NCBI RefSeq assembly: GCF_014201095.1
Contig: NZ_JACHDN010000001.1
Coordinates: 372,001-436,000 of the forward strand
Source of the DNA: Cellulomonas hominis
GTDB lineage: Bacteria > Actinomycetota > Actinomycetes > Actinomycetales > Cellulomonadaceae
Length of the DNA: 64,000 bases
Reading direction: 5' to 3'
Both the position numbers and the translations under genes were made by a program. The notes under the pieces are model-generated. The model saw nothing but the letters and a program-made list of their open reading frames with translations. It did not search any database and was not told the origin of the DNA. Shown here one piece after another: positions 26,284-35,263 of this stretch; the first letter of the stretch is position 1; each line of letters begins with the position of its first letter.

Positions 26284-27144
26284 TCAGCGAGCGGACGGGG
26301 TGGACGGGACGGCGGGCGCGGACGCGGCGGCGCCGGCGAACGCCTGCACGACGCCGGCGTAGCGCCGCGCCTCGTCGCCGGTGACCTCGAGGGCGGTGTC
26401 CTGCCAGCGGCGGCGCCGGGTGGCGACCAGGGCCCAGTCGAGCGCGGGCCCGCGGACCACGTCCGCCGCGTCCGGCTCGCCCTTCGTCCAGGGCGCACCG
26501 GACGGCAGGGTCAGGTCCAGGAGCACCGGAGTCGCGGGCAGCTCGAGGCCGTTGATCCGGTACGCGTTCGGCCGGGCCTGCCAGGACAGGAACAGGGTGC
26601 TGGCGATCCGGTCGGAGGCGATCGGCGGCAGGCCCAGCGCGTCGGTGAGGTCGACCGAGTGCGCCCAGAGCTCCATGTGCCGGGCGGAGGCGAGCGACCG
26701 CGCGGACATCGGCAGGCCCGGCGCCCACGGCACGCGGGCCTTCGGGTCGGCGTCGAGCAGGGCCGTGACCAGGCGGGAGCGCAGCTCGCGCCACCGGTCC
26801 AGCACCTCCGCGCCGGGCAGGTGCCGGAACCGGGTGACCCGGTGCGCCTCGTCGTGCCCGAAGTTCGCGTCCGCGAGCACCGTGACGTCCGCGGACGTGT
26901 CGCCCGCCGCCGCGGCCCCCAGCAGGCGGGTGGCCGCCCAGTCGAAGGCCGCGAGGTGCAGCAGCTCCTCCTTGAAGGTCCACGCGCACGTGGCGGCCGG
27001 CGACTCCCACTGCTCCTCGGTCAGCGGGTCGAGCAGCACGTCCACGGCCGCCTGCTCGGCGACCAGGTCGTCGACGATGCCCGACATCGGCCGGGGGTCC
27101 ATCTCGGGCGCGAGGTCCGCCGCGCCCGCCGCGTCGGCGCTCAC
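26284..27144 (-). CDS. TIGR03084-like DinB/mycothiol-isomerase-fold protein
   Basis: 286 aa. Four-helix DinB/MDMPI fold: helix one begins VDDLVAEQAAVDVLLDPLTEEQW; possible metal His residues are in KEELLHLAAFD, NFGHDEAHR and SARHMELWAHSVD. C-terminal half holds a small beta domain (LLDLTLPSGAPWTKGEPDAADVVRG). The GTG at 27144 overlaps the CaiA-like stop by GTGA; an ATG at 27102 is an alternative. The related maleylpyruvate isomerase uses mycothiol. TIGR03084 proteins are uncharacterised; a thiol- or CoA-linked job in this operon is speculation. Confidence 0.78.
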   Translation of the reverse strand: MSADAAGAADLAPEMDPRPMSGIVDDLVAEQAAVDVLLDPLTEEQWESPAATCAWTFKEELLHLAAFDWAATRLLGAAAAGDTSADVTVLADANFGHDEAHRVTRFRHLPGAEVLDRWRELRSRLVTALLDADPKARVPWAPGLPMSARSLASARHMELWAHSVDLTDALGLPPIASDRIASTLFLSWQARPNAYRINGLELPATPVLLDLTLPSGAPWTKGEPDAADVVRGPALDWALVATRRRRWQDTALEVTGDEARRYAGVVQAFAGAAASAPAVPSTPSAR

Positions 27145-28295
27145 TGGGCGTACTGCTTCAGGAGCTGGCGGCCGGCGATGTGGATCATGACCTCGTCGGT
27201 GCCGCCGCCGATGCGCTGCACGCGGGCGTCGACCCAGAGCCGGGACACCCGGCAGTCCGTGGTGTAGCCGATGCCGCCGAAGATCTGCATCGCGTCGTCG
27301 ATGACCTCGTTGGCGGCCTGGGCGCAGTACAGCTTGGCCAGGGCGGAGTCGATCTGCACCGGCTCGCCGTTGTCGATCTTCCACGCCGTCCTCGCGACGA
27401 GGTTGCGCATGTTCTCGATCTTCAGCGCCATCGACGTGATCTTCTGCTGGATCAGCTGGAAGGCACCGATGGGCCTGCCGAACTGCACGCGCTGGTTGGC
27501 GTACCGGGCGGCGTCGCCGAACGCGCACTCCGCCATGCCGAGCAGCTGGGCCGCCATGAGCAGGCGCTCGACCTCGAAGTTGATCATCGCCTGCATGAAG
27601 CCGTTGCCCTCGACGCCGACGAGGTCCTTCTCCTCGAGCTCGACGTCCTCCAGGTAGACCTCGCAGGTGTCCATCATGTGCCAGCCGATCTTCTGCAGCG
27701 GCTCCACGGTGACGCCCGCGGCGTCCATCGGCAGCCACCACATCGACAGGGCGTTCGTCTTCGACTCGTCGCCGGTCGCGTCCGCGTTCCGGGCCAGGCA
27801 GAGCATGTAGCGGCTGCGCTGCGCGTTGCTCATGAACGTCTTGTGGCCGTTGAGGTAGACCTTGCCGTCGCGGCGCGTGAACGTCGTGGCGATGGCGGAG
27901 GAGTCCGACCCGGCCTGCGGCTCGGTGAACCCGAGGACGAAGCCGACGCGGCCGGCGGAGACCTCCGCCATGCACTGCTGCTTCTGCTCGTCGTTGCCGA
28001 ACTCGAGCATGTCCGCGATGGACAGCGCCTGGCCGAAGACGAAGTGGGGCCCGCCGTTCTTGGTGATCTCCTCGGCGACGAGCATGAGCGTCTGGGTGTC
28101 GACGGGCGTGCCGCCGTACTCCTCCGGCACGCCGAGCATGGTGAACCCGGACTCGGCGAGCGCCTCGACCAGCTCCGTCGGGTAGCGGTGCTGCTCGTTG
28201 CACTCCTTCATGTACGACTCGGGGCACGCCCGGTCCATGACCTCGCGGAGGCTGTCCAGCAGCAGCTGCTGCTCGTCGGTGATGCGGAAGTCCAT
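27141..28295 (-). CDS. CaiA-like acyl-CoA dehydrogenase / enoyl-CoA reductase
   Basis: 384 aa flavoprotein of the acyl-CoA dehydrogenase family. N-terminal helical domain (1-120), FAD/substrate strands around GFTEPQAGSDSSAIATTFTRRDGKVYLNGHKTFMS shared with CaiA, and C-terminal helices with ECAFGDAARYANQRVQFGRPIGAFQLIQQKI. Near the C-terminus IGGGTDEVM has Gly where typical dehydrogenases carry the catalytic Glu, as in CaiA. CaiA reduces crotonobetainyl-CoA with electrons from FixABCX, so this enzyme probably works as an enoyl-CoA reductase paired with the fix genes downstream. Substrate unknown. Overlaps the next gene by GTGA. Confidence 0.88.
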   Translation of the reverse strand: MDFRITDEQQLLLDSLREVMDRACPESYMKECNEQHRYPTELVEALAESGFTMLGVPEEYGGTPVDTQTLMLVAEEITKNGGPHFVFGQALSIADMLEFGNDEQKQQCMAEVSAGRVGFVLGFTEPQAGSDSSAIATTFTRRDGKVYLNGHKTFMSNAQRSRYMLCLARNADATGDESKTNALSMWWLPMDAAGVTVEPLQKIGWHMMDTCEVYLEDVELEEKDLVGVEGNGFMQAMINFEVERLLMAAQLLGMAECAFGDAARYANQRVQFGRPIGAFQLIQQKITSMALKIENMRNLVARTAWKIDNGEPVQIDSALAKLYCAQAANEVIDDAMQIFGGIGYTTDCRVSRLWVDARVQRIGGGTDEVMIHIAGRQLLKQYAQ

Positions 28296-28307
28296 GCGTC
28301 GTGCCCT

Positions 28308-30986
28308 TCAGTTGCGGTGGTGAGCGCCGTCGGCGCCGCGGCGCAGCACGCCCCGGCCGACGAGCAGGTCCAGGTAGGCGACGGTCTGGCCGGCGGTGAG
28401 CCAGCGCAGCCCGAGGGGGGCGGCGTGCCAGTCGGGCACGTTCCGCCAGCCGAGCAGCGGCACGAGGTCCGCGGCGGTCGCCCCGTCGTCCCGCGCCACG
28501 AGCTCCGCGAGCCGGGCGAGCCGCTCCTCGTGGTGGGCGAGCAGCTCGCGGGCCCGCGCGGCCGCGGGGACGTCGGCGGGGCCGTGCCCGGGCAGCCACG
28601 CGTCGACGGGCAGGTCCGCCACCCGGTGCAGCCCCGCCAGGTGGTCCGCGGCCGACGCCCCGGGGCACAGGGGCGGCGTCACGTGGCCGAGCAGGTGGTC
28701 GCCGGTGAGCAGCAGCCGGCTCTCCGGCTGGTACAGGCAGATGCTGCCGGGCGTGTGCCCGGGGGTCGCGAGCACGCGCCACCCGTGGCCGTCGACCGGC
28801 AGCACGGCCCCGTCGGCGAGCGGCACCGGGTCCTGGTCGAGCAGGTCCGTCCCGGCCGACCGGACGTCGAGCGCCGCGAGCGCGTCGGCGTCCGCGCCGA
28901 ATCCCGCGGCCGCCCAGCGGTCCCGGGCCTCGGCGCGCGCCCCGGGCTCCGCGCAGCGCCGCAGGTGCGCCACGGCGCCCTCCCCCGCGAGCACCCGGCC
29001 GCCGCGCGCCCGGATCCGGTGCGCCAGCCCGGTGTGGTCGGGGTGCTCGTGCGTGACGAGCACGTCCAGGTCGGCGCGGCGCACGCCCAGGTGGTCGAGG
29101 ACCCGGGCCAGCAGCCCGAGGCCCGCGGCGGTGTCGGAGCCGGTGTCCACCAGCAGCGACCGGGTCCGCCCGCGGATCAGGTAGCAGAGCGTCGCGGACT
29201 CCAGCCCCGCGGTGTGCGGCAGCGGGATCCGGAACACGTCCGGGTCCTCGCAGACCTGCGAGTACGCCCCGGCGAGGTCGGGCCGCTCGGCCCGCGAGGC
29301 GCGCACCGCGTCCAGCACGCCGCAGGTGCGGACCACGTCGCGGGTGTCGATCTTCCCCGCGTCGTTCCGGCCGAGGCCGTCGAGCACGTAGAGGTGCCGC
29401 GGCTTCTTGTACCGGGCGAGCCGCGCGCAGCAGGTGTCCTGGAGCTCGGCGAGCGTCGGGGCCGGGCCGGGGCCGCGCGGCTCGACCGCGACCGCGACCG
29501 CCTCCCCCAGCACCGGGTCGGGCACGCCGAACACGACGCAGTCCGCGACGCCGGGGTGCGTGCGCACCGCCGCGTCCACCTCGGCCGCGAACACGTTCTC
29601 GCCGCCGGACTTGATGAGGTCCCGCCGCCGGGACATGAGGTACAGCCAGCCGTCGGCGTCGCGGCGCATGAGGTCGCCGGTGCGCAGCCAGCCGTCCGCG
29701 GTGAACACCGCGAGGGTCGCGGCGGGCTGCCGGTGGTAGCCGGCCATGACCGCGGCGGTGCGGACGACCGCCTCGCCGACCGCGCCCTCCGGGACGTCCC
29801 GGCCGTCGTCGTCGACCAGGCGGATCTCGGTGAACGGCATCGGCCGCCCCACCGACCCGGCGTGGGCGGCGTCCGGGCCGGCCTCCTCGGGGCCGAGCAC
29901 CGCGCAGGCGCCGAGCCCGCTCTCGGTCTGGCCCCAGCCGTAGGACAGCACCGCGCGCGGGAAGTGCCGGTAGACCGCGGCGAGCACGTCGGGCGCGAGC
30001 GCGCCGGCCGCGGACTGCACCAGCCGCACGGACGACAGGTCGTGGTCGTCGATCCCGGGGTGCCGCAGCAGCCGGCCCAGCGTGGACGGCGGCAGCAGGA
30101 TCAGGTAGCTCACGCCGTGCCGGTCGACCTGCCGCAGGATCGTCCCGGCGTCGAAGCCCGCGCACAGCACGAGCGTCGCGCCGACGGCCACGCCCATCGA
30201 CATCCAGGCGTGCCCGGCGTGGTGGTCCAGGGGGCACTGGATCAGCACGACCTTCCGCTCGTCGCGGTCCAGGCCGTTCGACAGGTACGTGCCCTCGGCG
30301 TTCACCAGGTCGGCGCGGTGGGTGCGCTCGACGCCCTTGGGCGTGCCGGTGCTCCCGCCGGTGAACTGGATGCGGGACACGGCGTCCGGGTCGCGGACGG
30401 GCTCGACCGGCTCGGCGGACGCCGCGCGCTGCAGGTCCGTGAGCGAGCGCGCCCAGGCCGGGCGGGCGCCGACCGCCGCCGCGGGGTCCGCGACGCCGAG
30501 CCCCGTCGCGGGCCAGGGCACCGCACCGGCCGGGGTGCACGGGCCGTCCACGCACAGCAGCCGCACCCCGGTGAGCCCTTCGGCGTCCACCTGCGGCGTG
30601 TACATGGCGGCGAACACCAGCGCGGTGGCGTCGCAGGACCGCGCGAGGCAGGTGACCTCGCGGGCGGTGAGCCGGACGTTCAGCGGCACGGCGACGGCGC
30701 CGATCAGCTGGACCGCGTAGAACAGCTCGACGATCTCGGGGCAGCTCGGCAGCAGGTACGCCACCCGGTCACCAGGCCGCACGCCCTGCCCGAGCAGGGC
30801 CCGGGCCAGCCGGTGCACGGTGTCCCGGGCGGACGCGTAGTCGACGACGACGTCGCCGAGCACCAGCGCGGGCCGGTCGGGGTGCGCCGCGGCCGCCGCG
30901 AGGAACGGCTCGGCCATGTTCGCGCAGCGCGCGGCGAGGGCCGGCCCCCGCGGCACGTCCGTCGCCGTGCGCTGCGCGGGGGTCAC
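28308..30986 (-). CDS. Acyl-CoA ligase fused to a metallo-beta-lactamase-fold hydrolase
   Basis: 892 aa in one uninterrupted frame. Residues 25-555 are an AMP-forming ligase: phosphate loop FTGGSTGTPKG (208-218), GWGQTESG (350-357), GWLRTGDL (432-439) and the catalytic Lys in GKIDTRD (Lys545). Residues about 579-892 are a glyoxalase-II-like hydrolase: THEHPDHTG (645-653), ATPGHTPGS, TGDHLLGH and PGHGPAD supply metal ligands. The ligase would activate the imported acid with CoA; the hydrolase could release free acid from acyl-CoA or another thioester. The GTG start overlaps the crotonase stop. The domain pairing is unusual and is discussed as a finding. Confidence 0.9.
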   Translation of the reverse strand: MTPAQRTATDVPRGPALAARCANMAEPFLAAAAAHPDRPALVLGDVVVDYASARDTVHRLARALLGQGVRPGDRVAYLLPSCPEIVELFYAVQLIGAVAVPLNVRLTAREVTCLARSCDATALVFAAMYTPQVDAEGLTGVRLLCVDGPCTPAGAVPWPATGLGVADPAAAVGARPAWARSLTDLQRAASAEPVEPVRDPDAVSRIQFTGGSTGTPKGVERTHRADLVNAEGTYLSNGLDRDERKVVLIQCPLDHHAGHAWMSMGVAVGATLVLCAGFDAGTILRQVDRHGVSYLILLPPSTLGRLLRHPGIDDHDLSSVRLVQSAAGALAPDVLAAVYRHFPRAVLSYGWGQTESGLGACAVLGPEEAGPDAAHAGSVGRPMPFTEIRLVDDDGRDVPEGAVGEAVVRTAAVMAGYHRQPAATLAVFTADGWLRTGDLMRRDADGWLYLMSRRRDLIKSGGENVFAAEVDAAVRTHPGVADCVVFGVPDPVLGEAVAVAVEPRGPGPAPTLAELQDTCCARLARYKKPRHLYVLDGLGRNDAGKIDTRDVVRTCGVLDAVRASRAERPDLAGAYSQVCEDPDVFRIPLPHTAGLESATLCYLIRGRTRSLLVDTGSDTAAGLGLLARVLDHLGVRRADLDVLVTHEHPDHTGLAHRIRARGGRVLAGEGAVAHLRRCAEPGARAEARDRWAAAGFGADADALAALDVRSAGTDLLDQDPVPLADGAVLPVDGHGWRVLATPGHTPGSICLYQPESRLLLTGDHLLGHVTPPLCPGASAADHLAGLHRVADLPVDAWLPGHGPADVPAAARARELLAHHEERLARLAELVARDDGATAADLVPLLGWRNVPDWHAAPLGLRWLTAGQTVAYLDLLVGRGVLRRGADGAHHRN

Positions 30987-31738
30987 TTCGTGAACCGCTT
31001 CATCGTCTCGCGGAAGCCCTCGGTGCGGGTGCACAGCGGCGACGCGGTGGTCTCCGCCTGCAGCACCGCCTCCAGGCCGGTGTCCGCGGCGGCGTTCATG
31101 ATGCCCTTGGTGATCTGCACCGACTGCGGCGGCATGCCCGCCACGCGGCGGGCGAGCTCGAGGGTCCCGGCCAGCAGCTCGCCGGCCGGCAGCACCCGGT
31201 TCGCCAGGCGCAGGTCGCGCAGGTCGGCGCCCGAGAGCTCGCGGTCGGCGAGCAGGATCTCCTTGGCGGTCTTCTCCCCCACCAGGTCGGGCAGGAACTT
31301 CATCAGCCCCATCTCGGGCACGATGCCGATCCGGCAGAACGCCGGGACGACCCGCACCCGGTCCGACACGCACACCAGGTCGCACGCCAGCAGCAGGCTG
31401 AACGCGCCTCCGACCACGAAGCCGTCCGCCATCGCGACGACCGGCGTGCCGATCTGCCGGATCGTGCGGATCGCGGCCTCGTAGCGCTGGAGCTGGGCCC
31501 GGGCGGCCTCGACGGTCTGCTCGCCCGGGCCGGACTGGGTGAGGTCGCCGCCGGACGAGAAGTGCTCGCCCTCGCCGCGCAGCACCACGACCCGGACGTC
31601 CGGGTCGGCGTCCGCCGCGCGGAGCAGGTCCGCCAGCAGGTCCATCATCGGGGCGCTGATGGCGTTCCGCTTGCGCGGCTGGTTGAGCACCAGCGCGCGG
31701 ACGCCGTCGCCGAGGTCCTCGGCGTAGACCGCGGTCAC
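30983..31738 (-). CDS. Enoyl-CoA hydratase/isomerase family protein (crotonase)
   Basis: 251 aa. Crotonase fold with oxyanion-hole segments GEGEHFSSGGDLTQ and DGFVVGGAFSLLLACDLVCVSD. At the second catalytic position IGIVPEMGLMKFLPDLVG carries a Glu. The C-terminal helix includes a typical tail. In carnitine metabolism the crotonase CaiD interconverts carnitinyl-CoA and crotonobetainyl-CoA; here it may add or remove water on the pathway intermediate. GTG start overlaps the Fe-S flavoenzyme stop by GTGA, and its own stop overlaps the ligase start. Confidence 0.88.
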   Translation of the reverse strand: MTAVYAEDLGDGVRALVLNQPRKRNAISAPMMDLLADLLRAADADPDVRVVVLRGEGEHFSSGGDLTQSGPGEQTVEAARAQLQRYEAAIRTIRQIGTPVVAMADGFVVGGAFSLLLACDLVCVSDRVRVVPAFCRIGIVPEMGLMKFLPDLVGEKTAKEILLADRELSGADLRDLRLANRVLPAGELLAGTLELARRVAGMPPQSVQITKGIMNAAADTGLEAVLQAETTASPLCTRTEGFRETMKRFTK

Positions 31739-33825
31739 AGGGCCACCCCCGCCCGGTAGCCGGCCTTGGTGGCGTCGGCGATCCGGCCCGGCTCGGCGCA
31801 GTCGCCGACCGCGTGCACCTCGACGCCGAGCGCCTCGATCTCGCGCGCCAGGCCCGGGTTCGGCACGAAGCCGAGCGTCACGGCGACGGTCTTCGCGGTC
31901 ACGCGCACCGGCGCCTGCGAGCCGTCGGGCGCGGTCTGCACGCCGCGCACGCCGTCGGGGGTGATCTCCGTGACCCGGGTCGACGGGTACGTGGTGACGT
32001 TCGGGGCCTTCTTGAAGTCCGAGGTGACGTGGAACCGGTCGGAGCCGCCCACGTCGTAGCCGATCTTCCTGCCCTCCTCGAGGATCGACGTCCGGCGCCC
32101 CGAGTGCATGGCGAGCTCGCCGAGCTCGCAGCCCGGCAGGCCGCCGCCGATGATCGCCACGGAGCGGCGCAGCGGCCACGGGCTGACCGACGTCGCCCAG
32201 CGCGCGAAGCCCGGCGTGTAGTACAGCTTGAGGAACCGCGCCGCGGCGGCCCACAGCACCGTGTTGACCAGCCCCGGCTTGCGGGGCGGGGTGCCGTTGA
32301 GCATCTGCAGGAAGTCGTGCGAGGTGACGACGTTCGCGCCGTCTACGCCCGGGACGTCGATGCCCCGGGGCTCGCCGCCGATCGCGACCACCACGGCGTC
32401 GGGCCGCTCCCGGCGCACCAGGTCCGCCGTCACCGGGGTGTTGAGCACCACCCGGATCTCCGGGGTCTTGCGCAGCCTCGTCCGGTAGTACGTGAGCAGG
32501 CGCTCGTGCAGCGGGCTGAAGATCGCGCTCATCTTCGTGCAGCCGCCCGTGCGGGGGCCGGCCTCGTAGATCGTCACGTCGTGGCCGCGCTCGTGGGCGG
32601 CGAACGCGGCGGACAGGCCGGCCGGGCCGGAGCCGGCGACCATGACCGACTTGCGGCGCGGCGCCTTCCCGATGGTCAGCGTGTCCAGCTCCGGGCCCAG
32701 GCGCGCGTTCAGGCCGCACTTCTCCAGCGGCAGGCCGCGGCCCACGACGTCGTCGATGCACCGGTTGCAGCACAGGCACATCGCGATGTCCTCCGGCCGG
32801 TCCTCCATCACCTTGCGGGCGAAGTCGGGGTCCGCGATCGAGTAGCGCAGGCCGCCGATCAGGTCCGCCTTGCCCTCGCGCAGGATCTTCTCCATGACCA
32901 CCGGGTCGGTCTCGCGGTAGGCCGTGACGACCGGCTTGGTGGCGACCGTCTTGATCCGCTCGGAGATCCAGGACCAGTGGCCGTCCGGCACCCTCTTCGT
33001 GGTGAGCGGGACGCTGCTCTCGTGCCAGCCGACCGCGAGGTCGTGCAGGTCCAGGCCGGCCTCCTCCAGGTACGGCACGACCCGCAGCGCGTCCTCGATG
33101 GTGTGCCCCTCGCCCGCGGGGCTGGACACGTACTCGACCGGCGACCAGCGGACCAGGATCGGGAAGTCCGGGCCGACCTCCGCGCGGATCTCCCGGATCA
33201 CCTCGACCGTGAGGCGCACCCGGTTCTCCAGGGAGCCGCCGTACTGGTCGGTCCGGTCGTTCGTCGCCGGGGACAGGAACCGGCTGAGGATGCCGCCGAC
33301 CCCCGCCATCACCTCGACGGCGTCCCAGCCCGCGGCCTTGACCACCCGCGCGCAGCTCACGAACTGCTGCTTGAAGATCGCGATGTGCTCGAGGGTCATC
33401 GCCCGGAACGGGCCCATCATCGGCAGGATCGAGATGTCGGACGGCCCCCAGGCGTGCTCGTCCTCGTCGGTCCGGGACTTCCAGTCGTGCACGAAGTACG
33501 GCTGCGCGGCCAGCAGGCCGCCGTGCTGGTGCACCGCGTCCGCCATCTGCCGCAGGTGCGGCACGCAGGAGTCGTCCCACGCGCCGGGCAGCCGGTGGTT
33601 CCCCGGGTGCTCGGCGGTGCGCTCGTACGGGCAGACCGTCTGCAGGATCAGGCCGGTCTGCCCCGCGGAGCGCACCGCGAGGTAGTTGAGGAACCGCTGC
33701 GTCGGCCGGGACCCGGCGTCCACGTACCCCGCGCCCGGCGACATCGAGGTCGTCATGAGCTTGTTCCGGAGGGTGAGGCCGCCCACCCGGATCGGGGAGG
33801 ACAGCAGCGGGAACTGGGTACCCAT
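31735..33825 (-). CDS. BaiCD / 2-enoate reductase-like Fe-S flavoenzyme
   Basis: 696 aa, full length for the NADH:flavin oxidoreductase family of 2,4-dienoyl-CoA reductase, 2-enoate reductase and BaiCD/BaiH. Residues 1-340 form the old-yellow-enzyme barrel with SRFLSPATNDRTDQYGGSLENR (181-202). Cys350, 352, 353, 356 and 370 provide a [4Fe-4S] site. Residues 390-696 bind FAD and NAD(P)H (VAGSGPAGLSAAFAAHERGHDV; IIGGGLPGCELGELAMHSGR). Start ATG follows AGGAG. Expected role: NAD(P)H-dependent reduction of a conjugated C=C in the substrate or its CoA ester. Oxygen sensitivity is expected from the cluster. Confidence 0.9.
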   Translation of the reverse strand: MGTQFPLLSSPIRVGGLTLRNKLMTTSMSPGAGYVDAGSRPTQRFLNYLAVRSAGQTGLILQTVCPYERTAEHPGNHRLPGAWDDSCVPHLRQMADAVHQHGGLLAAQPYFVHDWKSRTDEDEHAWGPSDISILPMMGPFRAMTLEHIAIFKQQFVSCARVVKAAGWDAVEVMAGVGGILSRFLSPATNDRTDQYGGSLENRVRLTVEVIREIRAEVGPDFPILVRWSPVEYVSSPAGEGHTIEDALRVVPYLEEAGLDLHDLAVGWHESSVPLTTKRVPDGHWSWISERIKTVATKPVVTAYRETDPVVMEKILREGKADLIGGLRYSIADPDFARKVMEDRPEDIAMCLCCNRCIDDVVGRGLPLEKCGLNARLGPELDTLTIGKAPRRKSVMVAGSGPAGLSAAFAAHERGHDVTIYEAGPRTGGCTKMSAIFSPLHERLLTYYRTRLRKTPEIRVVLNTPVTADLVRRERPDAVVVAIGGEPRGIDVPGVDGANVVTSHDFLQMLNGTPPRKPGLVNTVLWAAAARFLKLYYTPGFARWATSVSPWPLRRSVAIIGGGLPGCELGELAMHSGRRTSILEEGRKIGYDVGGSDRFHVTSDFKKAPNVTTYPSTRVTEITPDGVRGVQTAPDGSQAPVRVTAKTVAVTLGFVPNPGLAREIEALGVEVHAVGDCAEPGRIADATKAGYRAGVAL

Positions 33826-33920
33826 GGGGAAGGCTCCTGGGGTGGCGAGAGGGGTGGGGCGGGAGGCGGGGCGCCCGACCCGGCCGACGGGGGTGGGCGG
33901 CCGGGTCGGGACGGGTGGGG

Positions 33921-35225
33921 TCAGCCCCGGCCGGCCCAGCCGCGGCGGGCGGTCCGGACGATGACCGGGACGAACACGGCCACCGCGAGGTACAGGCCGA
34001 TCACGAGCACGAAGGCCGGGGTGAAGGACCCGCTCATGTCGTAGATCCGCGCGTACGTCAGGGCCGCGAGGCCGGAGAAGACGAAGATGCCGGTGGAGAC
34101 CCACGAGTAGATCTCCGCGTAGTTCGCGGTGCCGAAGCCCTCGCGGGCGACCATCGGCGAGATGACCGTCAGGGCCGAGTAGCCGATGCCGAACACGCCC
34201 ATGCCGACGTAGAACAGGGCGACCGACGACCCGGCGAACAGGGCCATCGCGAGGCCCGCCGCGCCGCACACGCCCGCGGCGACGCCCGTGACCTTGCTGC
34301 CCAGGGCGTCGCTCAGCCAGCCGAGCAGGAACTTCCCGACCGTGCCGCCGACCATGACGATCGACACCGCGACCGCGCCGGCCTCGGCACCGAGCTTCCC
34401 GGTGGCCGCGAACGACGGGATCTGCTGGAAGAACGACGCGCAGAACACGAGGAACCCTGCCGTGAGGATCAGCAGGTAGAACGCGGGGATGCGCCGGGCC
34501 TGGGCGAGCGTCGCGCCCTCCTCGGCCGGCTTGGTGCCGGGCGTCGCGGCGGCCCCGGTGGCCCCGGCGGCCTCGCCCTCGTCCGCGCCGAACGGCAGCA
34601 CGTTCATCGACGCCGGGTCCTTGCGGACGAGCAGCGCGCTGAACAGCACCGAGACGACGGTGATGACGATGCCGAACACCAGGCGGGTGTGCTGCCAGCC
34701 CTGCGACTCGATCATCGACTGGCCGACGGGGCTCGCCACCGCGGCGAGGATGCTCAGCGCCGCGCCGGCGATGCCGATCGCCAGGCCGGTCTGCTTGCGG
34801 AACCACGCGTTCACCAGCGTCGGGACCGCGAGGAACATGAAGAACGAGCACGAGACGCCGTAGATGACGCCGTACAGGTGCCACTGCCACGGGTGCGTCG
34901 CGTACGCGGTCCAGATGGTGCTCAGGCCGTACGCGGCCGCGGTGATCGTGAGGATCCACCGCGGGTTGAACCGCGCCATGAGCTTGCCGGCGAACGGCGT
35001 GCACAGGGCCGCGACCCACGGCTGGATGGTCATGTACAGCGTGGCCTCGGTGCGGCTCCAGCCGAACTCGTCCATGACCGGGGTCACGAAGATGCCGGAG
35101 GTGTTGCCGACGATGCCGACCGGCACGGCGTAGAAGCCGATGCAGGCGATCAGGATGACCCAGGCGTAGGTCGAGCGCGTCGGGGCGGCGCTCCGCCGGG
35201 CCGGTGAGACGGCCGTCGTGTTCAC
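33921..35225 (-). CDS. MFS transporter, OFA-like, copy 2
   Basis: 434 aa, 12 predicted helices. First helix YAWVILIACIGFYAVPVGIVGNTSGIFVTPVMDEFGWS; central loop about 195-225 is rich in Ala, Gly, Thr and Glu. GTG start with GAGGAG just upstream. BaiG, the bile-acid importer, is also an MFS protein, and OFA members carry oxalate and formate, so a carboxylate substrate is likely. Paralogue of the MFS gene at 24932-26260 in the same operon. 38 bp separate it from the upstream CoA transferase. Confidence 0.87.
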   Translation of the reverse strand: MNTTAVSPARRSAAPTRSTYAWVILIACIGFYAVPVGIVGNTSGIFVTPVMDEFGWSRTEATLYMTIQPWVAALCTPFAGKLMARFNPRWILTITAAAYGLSTIWTAYATHPWQWHLYGVIYGVSCSFFMFLAVPTLVNAWFRKQTGLAIGIAGAALSILAAVASPVGQSMIESQGWQHTRLVFGIVITVVSVLFSALLVRKDPASMNVLPFGADEGEAAGATGAAATPGTKPAEEGATLAQARRIPAFYLLILTAGFLVFCASFFQQIPSFAATGKLGAEAGAVAVSIVMVGGTVGKFLLGWLSDALGSKVTGVAAGVCGAAGLAMALFAGSSVALFYVGMGVFGIGYSALTVISPMVAREGFGTANYAEIYSWVSTGIFVFSGLAALTYARIYDMSGSFTPAFVLVIGLYLAVAVFVPVIVRTARRGWAGRG

Positions 35226-35263
35226 AGGGGGCTCCTCGGGGAGGGTGGGGTGCCGGGGCGGGG

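Noticed and set aside
27180..31484. A 1434-codon open frame on the plus strand opposite the CaiA-like and ligase genes.
   Set aside because: It mirrors the codon periodicity of well-recognised minus-strand genes, has Arg/Gly/His-rich low-complexity protein and no known motif. Long antisense frames are expected at this GC content.
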